From contig NZ_CP109487.1 in the NCBI RefSeq assembly GCF_036227605.1, positions 744,001 through 808,000 of the forward strand: a stretch of 64,000 nucleotides of DNA, given 5' to 3'. Shown in pieces: positions 1-7,314 of the stretch. A program made the position numbers and the translations under genes. Origin of the DNA: Streptomyces sp. NBC_01439. Its GTDB lineage: Bacteria > Actinomycetota > Actinomycetes > Streptomycetales > Streptomycetaceae. The number at the start of each line of letters is the position of its first letter. Position 1 is the stretch's first letter. The notes under the pieces are model-generated. The model was not told where the DNA came from and ran no database searches. It worked only from the letters and a program-made list of their open reading frames with translations.

Positions 1-320
1 TGGACGGCGGCGCGAGCGAACTCGTCGACGCGCAGTGGATGTTCGTGTTCATCGGCGCGGCCCCGCTGACCGACTGGCTGGACGGTACGGTGCTGCGCGA
101 CGAGCACGGTTTCATCCTGACCGGGCCGGACCTCACCCCGGACGGACGGCCGCCGGCCGCATGGGAACTGGACCGGCCGCCCTACCACCTGGAAACCAAC
201 ATTCCCGGCGTGTTCGTGGCGGGCGACGCGCGCGCCCAGTCCGCGAAGCGCGTCGCGTCCGCCGTCGGAGAGGGAGCCATGGCCGTGATGCTCGTCCACC
301 GGTACCTGGAGCAGTCATGA
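1..320 (+). CDS. FAD-dependent thioredoxin reductase-like protein, C-terminal end (5' partial)
   Basis: The gene enters from outside the window; reading frame 3 is open from the first bases to the TGA at 318-320. The visible 105 residues carry the C-terminal signature of thioredoxin-disulfide reductases: a FIGAAPLTDWL segment, then NIPGVFVAGDARAQSAKRV, where the GD pair contacts the FAD ribityl chain, and a final helix. The CxxC redox motif and both Rossmann folds would lie upstream. From family knowledge, Streptomyces often has a response regulator/thioredoxin reductase fusion beside a cNMP-binding histidine kinase and a UBP zinc-finger gene, which matches the order here, but the fusion cannot be confirmed. 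The stop overlaps the next start (ATGA), so translation is coupled. Confidence 0.85.
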   Translation, partial: DGGASELVDAQWMFVFIGAAPLTDWLDGTVLRDEHGFILTGPDLTPDGRPPAAWELDRPPYHLETNIPGVFVAGDARAQSAKRVASAVGEGAMAVMLVHRYLEQS

Positions 321-1822
321 GCGGCCAGCCCATGCCGTGCAGCCCGCAGGAGATCGCCTCGCTGTTCCTGTTCGAGAAGCTCACCCCAGAGCAGCTCGGG
401 CGGCTGTGCGGTGAGGGGCGGGTGGAGCGGTTCGAAGCCGGTCCGGTGTACGTCGAGGGTTCCCCGGCCACCTGCTTCTACGTGATGATCGAGGGCACCG
501 TCGTACTGTCCCGCCGGGTCGGCGGCGACGACGTCGAGGTGAGCCGCACCTCGCAACGCGGCGTGTACGCGGGGGCCATGCAGGCGTACCTGGGCGACCA
601 GGTGCCGCAGACGTACACCAACTCCATGCGGGTGACCGAGCCGACGCGTTTCTTCGTGCTGCCCGCACAGTCGTTCGCGGACGTCATGCAGGAGTGGTTC
701 CCGATGGCGGCACACCTGCTGGAGGGGCTGTTCTTCGGCTCCAAGAACACCCAGCGGGCCATCGGGCAGCGCGAACGACTGCTGGCGCTCGGGTCCTTGT
801 CCGCCGGCCTCACCCACGAGCTCAACAACCCGGCGGCGGCGGCCGTCCGGGCCACGGCGACCCTGCGGGAGCGGGTCGGCAAGATGCGGCACAAGCTGGC
901 CCACATCTCCCAGGGCCAGTACTCGCGGGAGACGATCGCCGACCTCATCGAAATCCAGGAGCGCACCGTCGAACGCGTCGCGAAGGCGACGGCGCTCAGC
1001 CCGCTGGAAGCCTCCGACCGGGAGGACGAACTCGCCGACTGGCTCGACGACCACGGCATCGCGGAGGGCTGGCGGCTCGCGCCGACCTTCGTGCAGGCCG
1101 GGCTGGACACGGACTGGCTGGACCAGGTCGCGGCGACCGTGGCAGAGGAGATCCTGCCGTCGGCCATCGGCTGGCTCAACTACACGGTCGAGACCGAGCT
1201 GTTGATGGACGAGATCGCCGACTCCACCACCCGCATCTCCCACCTCGTGGACGCGGCCAAGCAATACTCGCAGCTCGACCGCGCCCCGTACCGGGTCGTC
1301 GACGTCCACGAACTCCTCGACAGCACCCTGCTGATGCTGTCCGGCAAGATCGGCTCCCGGGTGCGGCTGGTCAAGGAGTACGACCGCTCCCTGCCGGACG
1401 TTCCCGCCTACCCGGCGGAGCTCAACCAGGTGTGGACCAACCTCATCGACAACGCCGTGTTCGCCATCGGGAGCACCGGCGGCGAGGGCACGCTGACGGT
1501 CCGCACGGCGCGCGAGGGCGACCGCCTGCTGGTGGAGTTCCGCGACACCGGACCCGGCATCCCGGCGGACATCCGCAGCCGCATCTTCGACCCGTTCTTC
1601 ACCACCAAGCCGGTCGGCGAGGGCACCGGTCTGGGCCTCGACATCTCCTGGCGGATCGTCGTGAACAAGCACCACGGCAGCCTCCAGGTCGAGTCGACCC
1701 CGGGTGACACCCGGTTCCAGGTCCTGCTTCCGCTGACCGCCCCGGCCCCCGAGGCCGAAACCGAAGCCGGATCCGCGACCCAAACCCAGACCCAGACCCA
1801 GACCGCTGAGGAGCCCGTATGA
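317..1822 (+). CDS. cyclic-nucleotide-binding-domain sensor histidine kinase
   Basis: This 501-residue soluble kinase has no membrane segment. Residues about 10-150 form a cNMP-binding (CAP-ED) domain. A dimerisation helix follows with the phospho-acceptor box LSAGLTHELNNPAAA near residue 175. The HATPase_c domain shows the N box (NQVWTNLIDNAVFAI), G1 (RDTGPGIP), F (FDPFFTTKP) and G2 (GTGLGLDI) motifs, so catalysis looks intact. The ATG at 317 is chosen because it overlaps the upstream stop as ATGA and begins where domain homology starts; the frame is open further upstream but there it only shadows the reductase. The C-terminus ends in a Thr-Gln repeat. The neighbours suggest a redox-linked or ligand-linked signalling unit; the ligand is unknown. 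Confidence 0.85.
   Translation: MSGQPMPCSPQEIASLFLFEKLTPEQLGRLCGEGRVERFEAGPVYVEGSPATCFYVMIEGTVVLSRRVGGDDVEVSRTSQRGVYAGAMQAYLGDQVPQTYTNSMRVTEPTRFFVLPAQSFADVMQEWFPMAAHLLEGLFFGSKNTQRAIGQRERLLALGSLSAGLTHELNNPAAAAVRATATLRERVGKMRHKLAHISQGQYSRETIADLIEIQERTVERVAKATALSPLEASDREDELADWLDDHGIAEGWRLAPTFVQAGLDTDWLDQVAATVAEEILPSAIGWLNYTVETELLMDEIADSTTRISHLVDAAKQYSQLDRAPYRVVDVHELLDSTLLMLSGKIGSRVRLVKEYDRSLPDVPAYPAELNQVWTNLIDNAVFAIGSTGGEGTLTVRTAREGDRLLVEFRDTGPGIPADIRSRIFDPFFTTKPVGEGTGLGLDISWRIVVNKHHGSLQVESTPGDTRFQVLLPLTAPAPEAETEAGSATQTQTQTQTAEEPV
1778..1804 (+). repeat. 6-bp tandem repeat encoding (Thr-Gln)n
   Basis: About four and a half copies of an ACCCAG/ACCCAA hexamer encode the TQTQTQTQT tail at the end of the histidine kinase. 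A hexamer stays in frame whatever its copy number, so the tail could vary in length between strains by slippage without breaking the gene. Confidence 0.8.
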
Positions 1823-2172
1823 GCGACATCGAGGGAATCGACCCGAGCGCCGCGCCCACCGGCGCCGGCTGCGTCGAGTGCGACGAGCTGGGCGGCTGGT
1901 GGTTCCACCTGCGGCGCTGCGCCCAGTGCGGCCACATCGGCTGCTGCGACTCCTCGCCGGCCCAGCACGCCACCGCCCACTGGAAGTCCTCCGGCCACCC
2001 CTTGGTGCAGAGCTTCGAGCCGGGCGAGGAGTGGTTCTGGAACTACGACACGGACGCGCTGTACGACTCCGGCCCCGAACTGACCGCTCCGCGCGATCAT
2101 CCGGCGGAGCAGCCGGTACCGGGTCCGGCCGGCCGGGTACCGGAGGACTGGACGCGGCGACTGAACCGCTGA
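1819..2172 (+). CDS. UBP-type zinc-finger domain protein
   Basis: A 117-residue protein whose start overlaps the kinase stop as ATGA, so it is the third coupled gene of the operon. Cysteines and histidines are spaced as in the UBP (BUZ) zinc finger: CVECDELGGWWFHLRRCAQCG, then IGCCDSSPAQHATAHWKSSGHP, with the aromatic GGWW and W/F residues that line the pocket. In eukaryotes this fold binds the free C-terminus of ubiquitin. Actinobacterial versions are common next to thioredoxin reductase and kinase genes, but their ligand is not established. The last 40 residues are low-complexity and probably disordered. Confidence 0.85.
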   Translation: MSDIEGIDPSAAPTGAGCVECDELGGWWFHLRRCAQCGHIGCCDSSPAQHATAHWKSSGHPLVQSFEPGEEWFWNYDTDALYDSGPELTAPRDHPAEQPVPGPAGRVPEDWTRRLNR

Positions 2173-2179
2173 CCTGCGG

Positions 2180-2926
2180 CTACGACCGGGTGGTGGGCGG
2201 GGTCCACACCGTGCCGCGGGCCTCGTATTCGAGCATGGCCTCCACACCGGTCGCCGCATCGGCACCCAGTTCCCGGCGTACGAGCCACAGGGCGAGGTCC
2301 AGCCCACTGGTGATGCCACCCGCGGTGACCAGGTCCGCGTCGTCCACCACACGGGCGTTCTTCAGGAGGCCGCCCTGCTTCTCCAGGTCCGGGCGCGCCT
2401 TGTGGTGGGTGGTGCAGGGGCGGTTCGTGGTCAGCCCGGCGGCGGCCAGCAGCATGGTGCCCGTGCAGACGGCACTGACGGTCAGGCCGGGGCGTACCGC
2501 CGCGGCCAGTTTCCTCGGGAGGACGCCGCTGCGGATCTCGGCCCACACTCCGGGGCTGTCGCGGCGTGCGTATCCGCCGCCGGGCACGAGGAGGACGTCA
2601 GCGGTGCGCGGGGCCCAGGCGTGCTCCACGTTCACCTGCGTGCCGTAGGCGGCGCGCACGGGACCCGGCCCGGAGGCGTTGACGTAGCGGACGTCGACCT
2701 CCCGGTCGGTGAAGAACCGCGCGGCCGAGAAGACCTCGTAGGGCGCGGCGAAGTCGAGCTCCTCCACGCCGTCGTACATGACGACGTGCACGCGTAACGG
2801 CCCCGCCGGCCCCGACGGCGTCCCGGCGGGTCGCGGCTGCGCCGCCGCGGCCACCCCGGCGGCACCCGTCAACGCGGCCGCGGCGCCGACGGCGACCTGG
2901 GCCCGGAGCACGTTCCTACGGTTCAT
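2180..2926 (-). CDS. Tat-exported DJ-1/PfpI (GlxA-like) family protein
   Basis: A 248-residue protein. The N-terminus MNRRNVLRAQVAVGAAAALT is a twin-arginine-type signal with an Ala-rich hydrophobic core, so it is probably exported folded. The mature part is a class I glutamine-amidotransferase-like DJ-1/PfpI domain with the strand LRVHVVMYDGVEELDFAAP and the nucleophile elbow SAVCTGTMLL, giving a candidate active-site Cys154. This resembles the amidase half of GlxA regulators and the isonitrile-hydratase group, without the AraC HTH. The start at 2926 has a GGAAGGA Shine-Dalgarno; longer in-frame reading upstream is not credible. It converges with the zinc-finger gene, 7 bp apart. The substrate is unknown. 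Confidence 0.8.
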   Translation of the reverse strand: MNRRNVLRAQVAVGAAAALTGAAGVAAAAQPRPAGTPSGPAGPLRVHVVMYDGVEELDFAAPYEVFSAARFFTDREVDVRYVNASGPGPVRAAYGTQVNVEHAWAPRTADVLLVPGGGYARRDSPGVWAEIRSGVLPRKLAAAVRPGLTVSAVCTGTMLLAAAGLTTNRPCTTHHKARPDLEKQGGLLKNARVVDDADLVTAGGITSGLDLALWLVRRELGADAATGVEAMLEYEARGTVWTPPTTRS

Positions 2927-3178
2927 CCGATGGTTCCTTCCGATCGCCCGGCCCATGCGCCGCTCTACGACAGGAGTCGAAGCCGCCGGAGGCCGAGTTC
3001 CCGAGGCCTGCTGTGGCGGGCGCCACACGCCGACCGTGTGCGAGTGCTGCTCCGCGCACTGCGCTGCTCCGCGCCTGCCGCCAGGTCGCGGACCGTGCCG
3101 CCGTCGCCCCGCCCGTGTCTTCGCCCGGCACGGCAAAAGATCATGGCGGACCGACACCGGACCCGGCAGGATGGGCGC

Positions 3179-4057
3179 GTGCCGAAGAACCCCCCGGAGT
3201 CCGTGCGTCACCACCTGGGCCGGCGTCTGACCAGCCACACCCAGGCGCACTGGCCGCAACTGGCCCGGGTCGACGTCCGCTTCCGTGCCGGATTCGCCTA
3301 CGTGACCGTCGAACCGCAGGACGGGGAACGACTCCCCTTGTGTCGACTGCGCTTCACCGGCTCCCCGCACACCTGGGGGTTCGCCCTGCGCCTCGCGAGC
3401 CGGGGCGGCTACCGGGACCACTCCCTCCCCACGGGACTACCCACCGGCAGTCCCGAAGACTGCTTCGACTGCGCGGCCGGCCCCTACCGCGACGTCCTCG
3501 CGCCGACCGTCCCGGTGCCGGCTGGACTCGTCGTCCTCGTGGGCCCACCGGCCTCGGGCAAGACCAGCTTCGTCCGGGCACTGATCGCGCGCCGGCAGAT
3601 CGACGCGGAAGCCGTGGTGTCCAGCGACGAGATCCGCGCAGAGCTCTTCGGCACCTCAGCCGCGGAAGCGGCATCCGACGCGGCGGACGCACTGGTCTTT
3701 GAGGAGCGCGACCGCAGGATCGTCGCCAGGCTCGCCACCGGACACGGCGCCGTGGCCGAGTCGACGAACGTCACGCCGCAGGCACGCGCACGACTCATCG
3801 CCATCGCCAGGCGCTTCAACGCTCCGGTGACCATGCTGCGGTTCGACCCGGACGTCACCGACCTCCTCCAGCAGTACACGGAGCGGGGCCGCACGGACCT
3901 CACCGCCGCGGACGTCCGCGCCTACGCCGCCGTGATGGACCGCGACTCCGCTACGGAACAGCTCCGTTCCGAAGGTGCGACCCACGTCCACGACGTACCC
4001 GGACGCCGCCGAGCGACCACGCCTGCCGAGGCCGCCGCGCGCTTCTCCTTCGCCTGA
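3179..4057 (+). CDS. P-loop kinase (AAA/PNKP-like) with N-terminal actinobacterial domain
   Basis: A 292-residue protein in two parts. Residues 1-105 (WPQLARVDVRFRAGFAYVTV, then WGFALRLASRGGY, then CFDCAAGPY) resemble a small conserved Streptomyces protein that, as I recall, usually stands alone. Residues 115-292 are a P-loop kinase of the polynucleotide-kinase/zeta-like type: Walker A GPPASGKTS at about 122-130, a DEIRAELFG segment and an arginine-rich lid (ERDRRIVARL). The GTG at 3179 follows a CAGGAT hexamer by a few bases, compatible with a leaderless transcript; an in-frame ATG at 3143 is the alternative. The substrate (nucleic acid, nucleotide or small molecule) cannot be told. Confidence 0.7.
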   Translation: MPKNPPESVRHHLGRRLTSHTQAHWPQLARVDVRFRAGFAYVTVEPQDGERLPLCRLRFTGSPHTWGFALRLASRGGYRDHSLPTGLPTGSPEDCFDCAAGPYRDVLAPTVPVPAGLVVLVGPPASGKTSFVRALIARRQIDAEAVVSSDEIRAELFGTSAAEAASDAADALVFEERDRRIVARLATGHGAVAESTNVTPQARARLIAIARRFNAPVTMLRFDPDVTDLLQQYTERGRTDLTAADVRAYAAVMDRDSATEQLRSEGATHVHDVPGRRRATTPAEAAARFSFA

Positions 4058-4189
4058 CGCGTCCGACGTCTCCAGACCCGTCTCCCCGCCCCCCTCGGCC
4101 GGGCCGTAGGCCTTCTTCAGTGCGTGTCCGGGCACGCCTGGAACGGCTTCCGCGACCGCTTTCCGCCCGACCGCCTACCGCCCGGCCCG

Positions 4190-4972
4190 CTACTGGCCGA
4201 AGGCGCCGTGCCGGCCCGCACCGGCGGCGAACCGGTCCGCTCCGGCCTGGGTTTCACCCGCGGTCAAGGGCACCAGGCCGTGCCGGAACTCCCCCGCCAG
4301 TGCGTCCTCCTCGGCCAGTCCGTGCTGTTCCAGGAAGGACAACCGGTCGTGGCGCAGGCAGGTCTGGGGGAACCCGGCGATCTCGCGGGCCAGTTCCTCG
4401 GCAGCCTGCCTCGATCGGCCCGTGGGGACCACGCGGTTGGCCAGCCCCATCCCGTACGCTTCGGCCGCCGGGACCGGACGGCCCGTCAGGATCAGGTCCA
4501 TGGCCCGGCTCTCGCCGATGAGGCGGGGCAGCCGCACCGTACCGCCGTCGATCAGGGGGACGCCCCAGCGGCGGCAGAACACACCGAACACCGCGTCCTC
4601 CTCCGCGACCCGCAGGTCGCACCAGAGCGCCAACTCCAGGCCGCCGGCCACCGCGTGCCCCGCGACGGCCGCGATCACCGGCTTGCCGAGCCGCATCCGG
4701 GTCGGGCCCATGGGGCCGTCGCCGGAGGCGAGCACCCGGTTGCCGCGCTCGGTACCGATGGCCTTGAGTTCGGCGCCCGCGCAGAACGTTCCGCCCTCGC
4801 CCCAGAGCACGGCGACGGCCGAGTCCGCATCGGCATCGAACTCCTCGAACGCAGAAGCCAGTTGCGCCGCGGTCGGTCCGTCCACGGCGTTCCGTACTCC
4901 CGGCCGGCTCAGGATCACCGTGTACACGGGGCCGTCCCGCTCCACCCGCACCGAAGCCTGCTCGTCCGCCAT
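4190..4972 (-). CDS. enoyl-CoA hydratase/isomerase family protein
   Basis: A 260-residue crotonase-fold protein of normal family length. The oxyanion-hole segments are GGTFCAGAELKAI and IAAVAGHAVAGGLELALWCD, and the C-terminal part has the usual GLANRVVP and AEELAREIAGFPQ stretches. The first catalytic glutamate of true hydratases (in GGGCE-type motifs) is not obvious in VAGGLELAL, and the second site reads FCRRWGVPLIDGGTVRLPR. The exact reaction (hydration, isomerisation or hydrolysis) should therefore be left open. A strong GGGAGGGGA site precedes the ATG at 4972. It stands alone; the next gene on this strand is the IS110 transposase. Confidence 0.85.
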   Translation of the reverse strand: MADEQASVRVERDGPVYTVILSRPGVRNAVDGPTAAQLASAFEEFDADADSAVAVLWGEGGTFCAGAELKAIGTERGNRVLASGDGPMGPTRMRLGKPVIAAVAGHAVAGGLELALWCDLRVAEEDAVFGVFCRRWGVPLIDGGTVRLPRLIGESRAMDLILTGRPVPAAEAYGMGLANRVVPTGRSRQAAEELAREIAGFPQTCLRHDRLSFLEQHGLAEEDALAGEFRHGLVPLTAGETQAGADRFAAGAGRHGAFGQ

Positions 4973-5073
4973 GCCCGCTCCCCTCCCGCTCGTCGATCTC
5001 CATTGTGGGGCGGGGGGTGTCTCTATGTCCTTCGTCAAGGACGTGGTGCCGGGTATGCGGGCGTTTGGGGTGG

Positions 5074-6288
5074 TCATGCGGCGAGGGTGATGGTGGGGGT
5101 TCTGGACTCGTAGAAGGTGCCGTCCCGGAGCATGGCGAACAGGACGCTGATGCGTTGGCGGGCGAGCCGGAGGAGGGCTTGGGTGTGTGTTTTGCCGCGG
5201 GCCCTTTGCCGGTCGTAGTAGGCGCGTGAGGCGGGGTCGGCGTTCATGCAGGCGAAGGCGGAGAGGAACATGGCGCGTTTGAGCTGCCGGTTTCCGCCTC
5301 GTGGCGCGTGTTCGCCGTGGATCGAGGTCCCCGAGGATCTGGTTGTCGGGGCGAGGCCGGCGTAGGAGGCGAGATGGGCAGCGGTGGGGAAGCTGGTGCC
5401 GTCGCCGACGGTGACCAGCAGGACGGCGGCGGTCCTGACGCCGACTCCGGGCATCGAGGTCAGGACCTGGTGAAGAGGGTGGGCCTCCAGCAGGGTGCTG
5501 ATCTGCGCTTCCAGGGCCCGGCGCTGGTCGTGGACCGCGGAGAGGGAGGCGGCCAGGGACGGGATCACGATGTCGAGAGTGCCGGTTCCCGGGACCACGA
5601 CGGTCTGCTCGTCGAGAGCGTCGAAGACCTCGTCGATCAGCCGCGCGGCCATCCGCGGGGCCTTGGGCCGGATCACCTCGACGAGTCTGCGGCGGCCGGC
5701 CTTGCGCAGGGCGGCGGGGGATCCGTATCGCTCGAGGAGCCAGGTGACGGCGGGGTGGTCCAGCCGGGGCCCGAGCACGCGCTCGAGGCTCGGGTGGAAC
5801 TGGGTGAGCAGGCCGCGTATCCGGTTGCTGGTGCGGGTGGCCTCGGCGGCGAGGTCCTGGTCGAAGCCGGTCAGCACCGTGAGCTCGGCGGTGATCTCGT
5901 CGGTCAGCTCCAGCGAACGCAGGGTGTGAGGCATCGTCCGGGCGGCGTCCGCGATGACCGCCGCGTCCTTCGCGTCGGTTTTCGCCTCGCCCGGGTAGAG
6001 GTCGGCGATCCGCCGCATGGCGAGTCCGGGCAGGTAGGCGACCTCGCAGCCCGCGTCCCGGGCGACGGTCAGGGGCAGAGCGCCGATCGAGGCGGGCTGG
6101 TCGACGATGACCAGGACGGTGCCGAACTTGGCCTTGAGTTTGTCGAAGACGGCCCGCAGCCTGGGTTCGCTGTTGGGCATGGGCTTGTCGAAAACCTTCT
6201 TCCCGGCCGGGGTGAGCCCGTGGCCGTGGTGGGCGGTCTTGCCGACGTCCATCCCGAGGAAGACGCCCACGCCTTCGATGTCGAACAT
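5074..6288 (-). CDS. IS110-family transposase (RuvC-like DEDD recombinase)
   Basis: A full-length 404-residue transposase. The N-terminal RuvC-like domain shows GMDVGKTAHH (Asp14), VIVDQPAS (Asp63) and AKTDAKDAA (Asp105, Asp108). These spacings of 49, 42 and 3 residues match those I recall for the DEDD tetrad of IS110 enzymes, but the second position is Asp rather than Glu. The C-terminal transposase_20 domain is present (MPGVGVRTAAVLL, ASYAGLAPTTRSSG), and it ends TPTITLAA at 5074. No frameshift or internal stop is visible, so it may be active. Family members are guided by a bridge RNA made from the element's non-coding end. Confidence 0.92.
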   Translation of the reverse strand: MFDIEGVGVFLGMDVGKTAHHGHGLTPAGKKVFDKPMPNSEPRLRAVFDKLKAKFGTVLVIVDQPASIGALPLTVARDAGCEVAYLPGLAMRRIADLYPGEAKTDAKDAAVIADAARTMPHTLRSLELTDEITAELTVLTGFDQDLAAEATRTSNRIRGLLTQFHPSLERVLGPRLDHPAVTWLLERYGSPAALRKAGRRRLVEVIRPKAPRMAARLIDEVFDALDEQTVVVPGTGTLDIVIPSLAASLSAVHDQRRALEAQISTLLEAHPLHQVLTSMPGVGVRTAAVLLVTVGDGTSFPTAAHLASYAGLAPTTRSSGTSIHGEHAPRGGNRQLKRAMFLSAFACMNADPASRAYYDRQRARGKTHTQALLRLARQRISVLFAMLRDGTFYESRTPTITLAA

Positions 6289-6478
6289 CGCACCCTCTCA
6301 GGGTCGTTGACCAGGCCGGCCTCGGCAACGGCACCGTGCTCGCGCATCCACGTTATGCAGACCTGCCGCCCACGTCGCTGCCCGGCATTGCGCCGGACCG
6401 GGCGGTGGCCGGGTCTCTCATCAGCGTCTGTGACGGCACCCCACGGGCCCGGCGACACCACCCCCCAGGTCATTCGTC
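6289..6478 (-). ncRNA. candidate IS110 bridge-RNA region
   Basis: The stretch directly upstream of the transposase start has no gene of its own and is the position where IS110-group elements encode the structured RNA that pairs with target and donor DNA. I have not folded it or assigned loops. The call rests on position and family knowledge, and the exact ends are not known. Confidence 0.35.
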
Positions 6479-6582
6479 CGACAGAGGGGACACAGTCATA
6501 CCGGGCCCGGAGGCCAGCGGCCCCATTGCAGGACCGCGAAAAACATAACGGGGGCCGCTGCGCGCGGGACTCCCCCGGATGC

Positions 6583-7299
6583 TCAGCCCGGCCCGTCCGC
6601 AGCGGGGCCGGAGCCCGGCAGGCCCGTCGGGCCACCCGGGGTCACGAGGGCCGTTTCGTAGGCGAAGACGACGACCTGGGCGCGGCTGGAGAGCCCGAGC
6701 TTGGCCATCGCTCGGTTGAGGTGGGTCTTCACCGTGGCTTCGCTGATGAAGAGCTGCCGGGCGACTTCCGTGTTCGTCGCCCCCGTGGCCACGAGGCGCA
6801 GGACGTCGCGCTCGCGGCCGGTCACGGTGTGCCACTGCGGGGAGATCGCTCCCGGCGGTGTCGGCCCGGGGTGGTACGCCTCGATCAGGCGCCGGGTGAC
6901 GGTCGGCGCGAAGAGCATGTCGCCCGAGGCGACGGTATGGATGGCGGCGACCAGGCGCTCGGGGGGCGTCTCCTTGAGCAGGAACCCGCAGGCGCCCGCA
7001 CGCAGCGCGTTGTAGACGTATTCGTCGAGGTCGAAGGTGGTCAGCACCAGGATCCTCGGTGGTGCGTCACCCCTGTCACCCGCACGGCGAAGGATGCGTT
7101 CCGTCGCGGTGATGCCGTCCGTGCCCGGCATCCGAAGGTCCATGAGGATGACATCGGGTGCGGTGGCCTCGGCCAGTCGGACGGCTTCGTCCCCGTCACC
7201 CGCCTCGCCGGCCACGGACAGCCCCGGCGCGGCGTTCAGCAGGGACACCAGTCCGGCACGGATGAGCAGTTGATCGTCGACCACCAGTACCGTGGGCAT
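6583..7299 (-). CDS. NarL/LuxR-family response regulator
   Basis: A 238-residue two-component response regulator. The receiver domain has the acidic pair VDD (Asp8, Asp9), the phospho-acceptor Asp54 in ILMDLRMPG, a Thr in LVLTTFD and Lys109 in FLLKETPPE. The C-terminal LuxR-type HTH reads TGRERDVLRLVATGATNTEV, followed by an ISEATVKTHLNRAMAKL recognition region. It lies 15 bp downstream of its sensor kinase, with a GAGGAA site at the kinase stop, so the pair is one operon. The target is unknown; the small secreted protein divergent from the kinase is one candidate. Confidence 0.92.
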   Translation of the reverse strand: MPTVLVVDDQLLIRAGLVSLLNAAPGLSVAGEAGDGDEAVRLAEATAPDVILMDLRMPGTDGITATERILRRAGDRGDAPPRILVLTTFDLDEYVYNALRAGACGFLLKETPPERLVAAIHTVASGDMLFAPTVTRRLIEAYHPGPTPPGAISPQWHTVTGRERDVLRLVATGATNTEVARQLFISEATVKTHLNRAMAKLGLSSRAQVVVFAYETALVTPGGPTGLPGSGPAADGPG

Positions 7300-7314
7300 C
7301 GGGGAGTTCGTTCC

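Larger units (their letters stand above)
5031..6478 (-). mobile_element. IS110-family insertion sequence (boundaries tentative)
   Basis: The element is defined by the transposase at 5074-6288. IS110 elements lack terminal inverted repeats and carry a long non-coding left end upstream of the transposase. The hexamer TTCGTC occurs at 5031-5036 and at 6473-6478. If it is the duplicated core, the element has about 37 bp after the gene and about 185 bp before it, an IS110-group layout. A shared hexamer is weak evidence; comparison with an empty site would settle the ends. No interrupted gene is apparent. Confidence 0.55.

Noticed and set aside
182-1783. Long open frame opposite the histidine kinase
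   Set aside because: Arg/Gly/Pro/His-rich shadow of a high-GC gene, with no ribosome site or family likeness.
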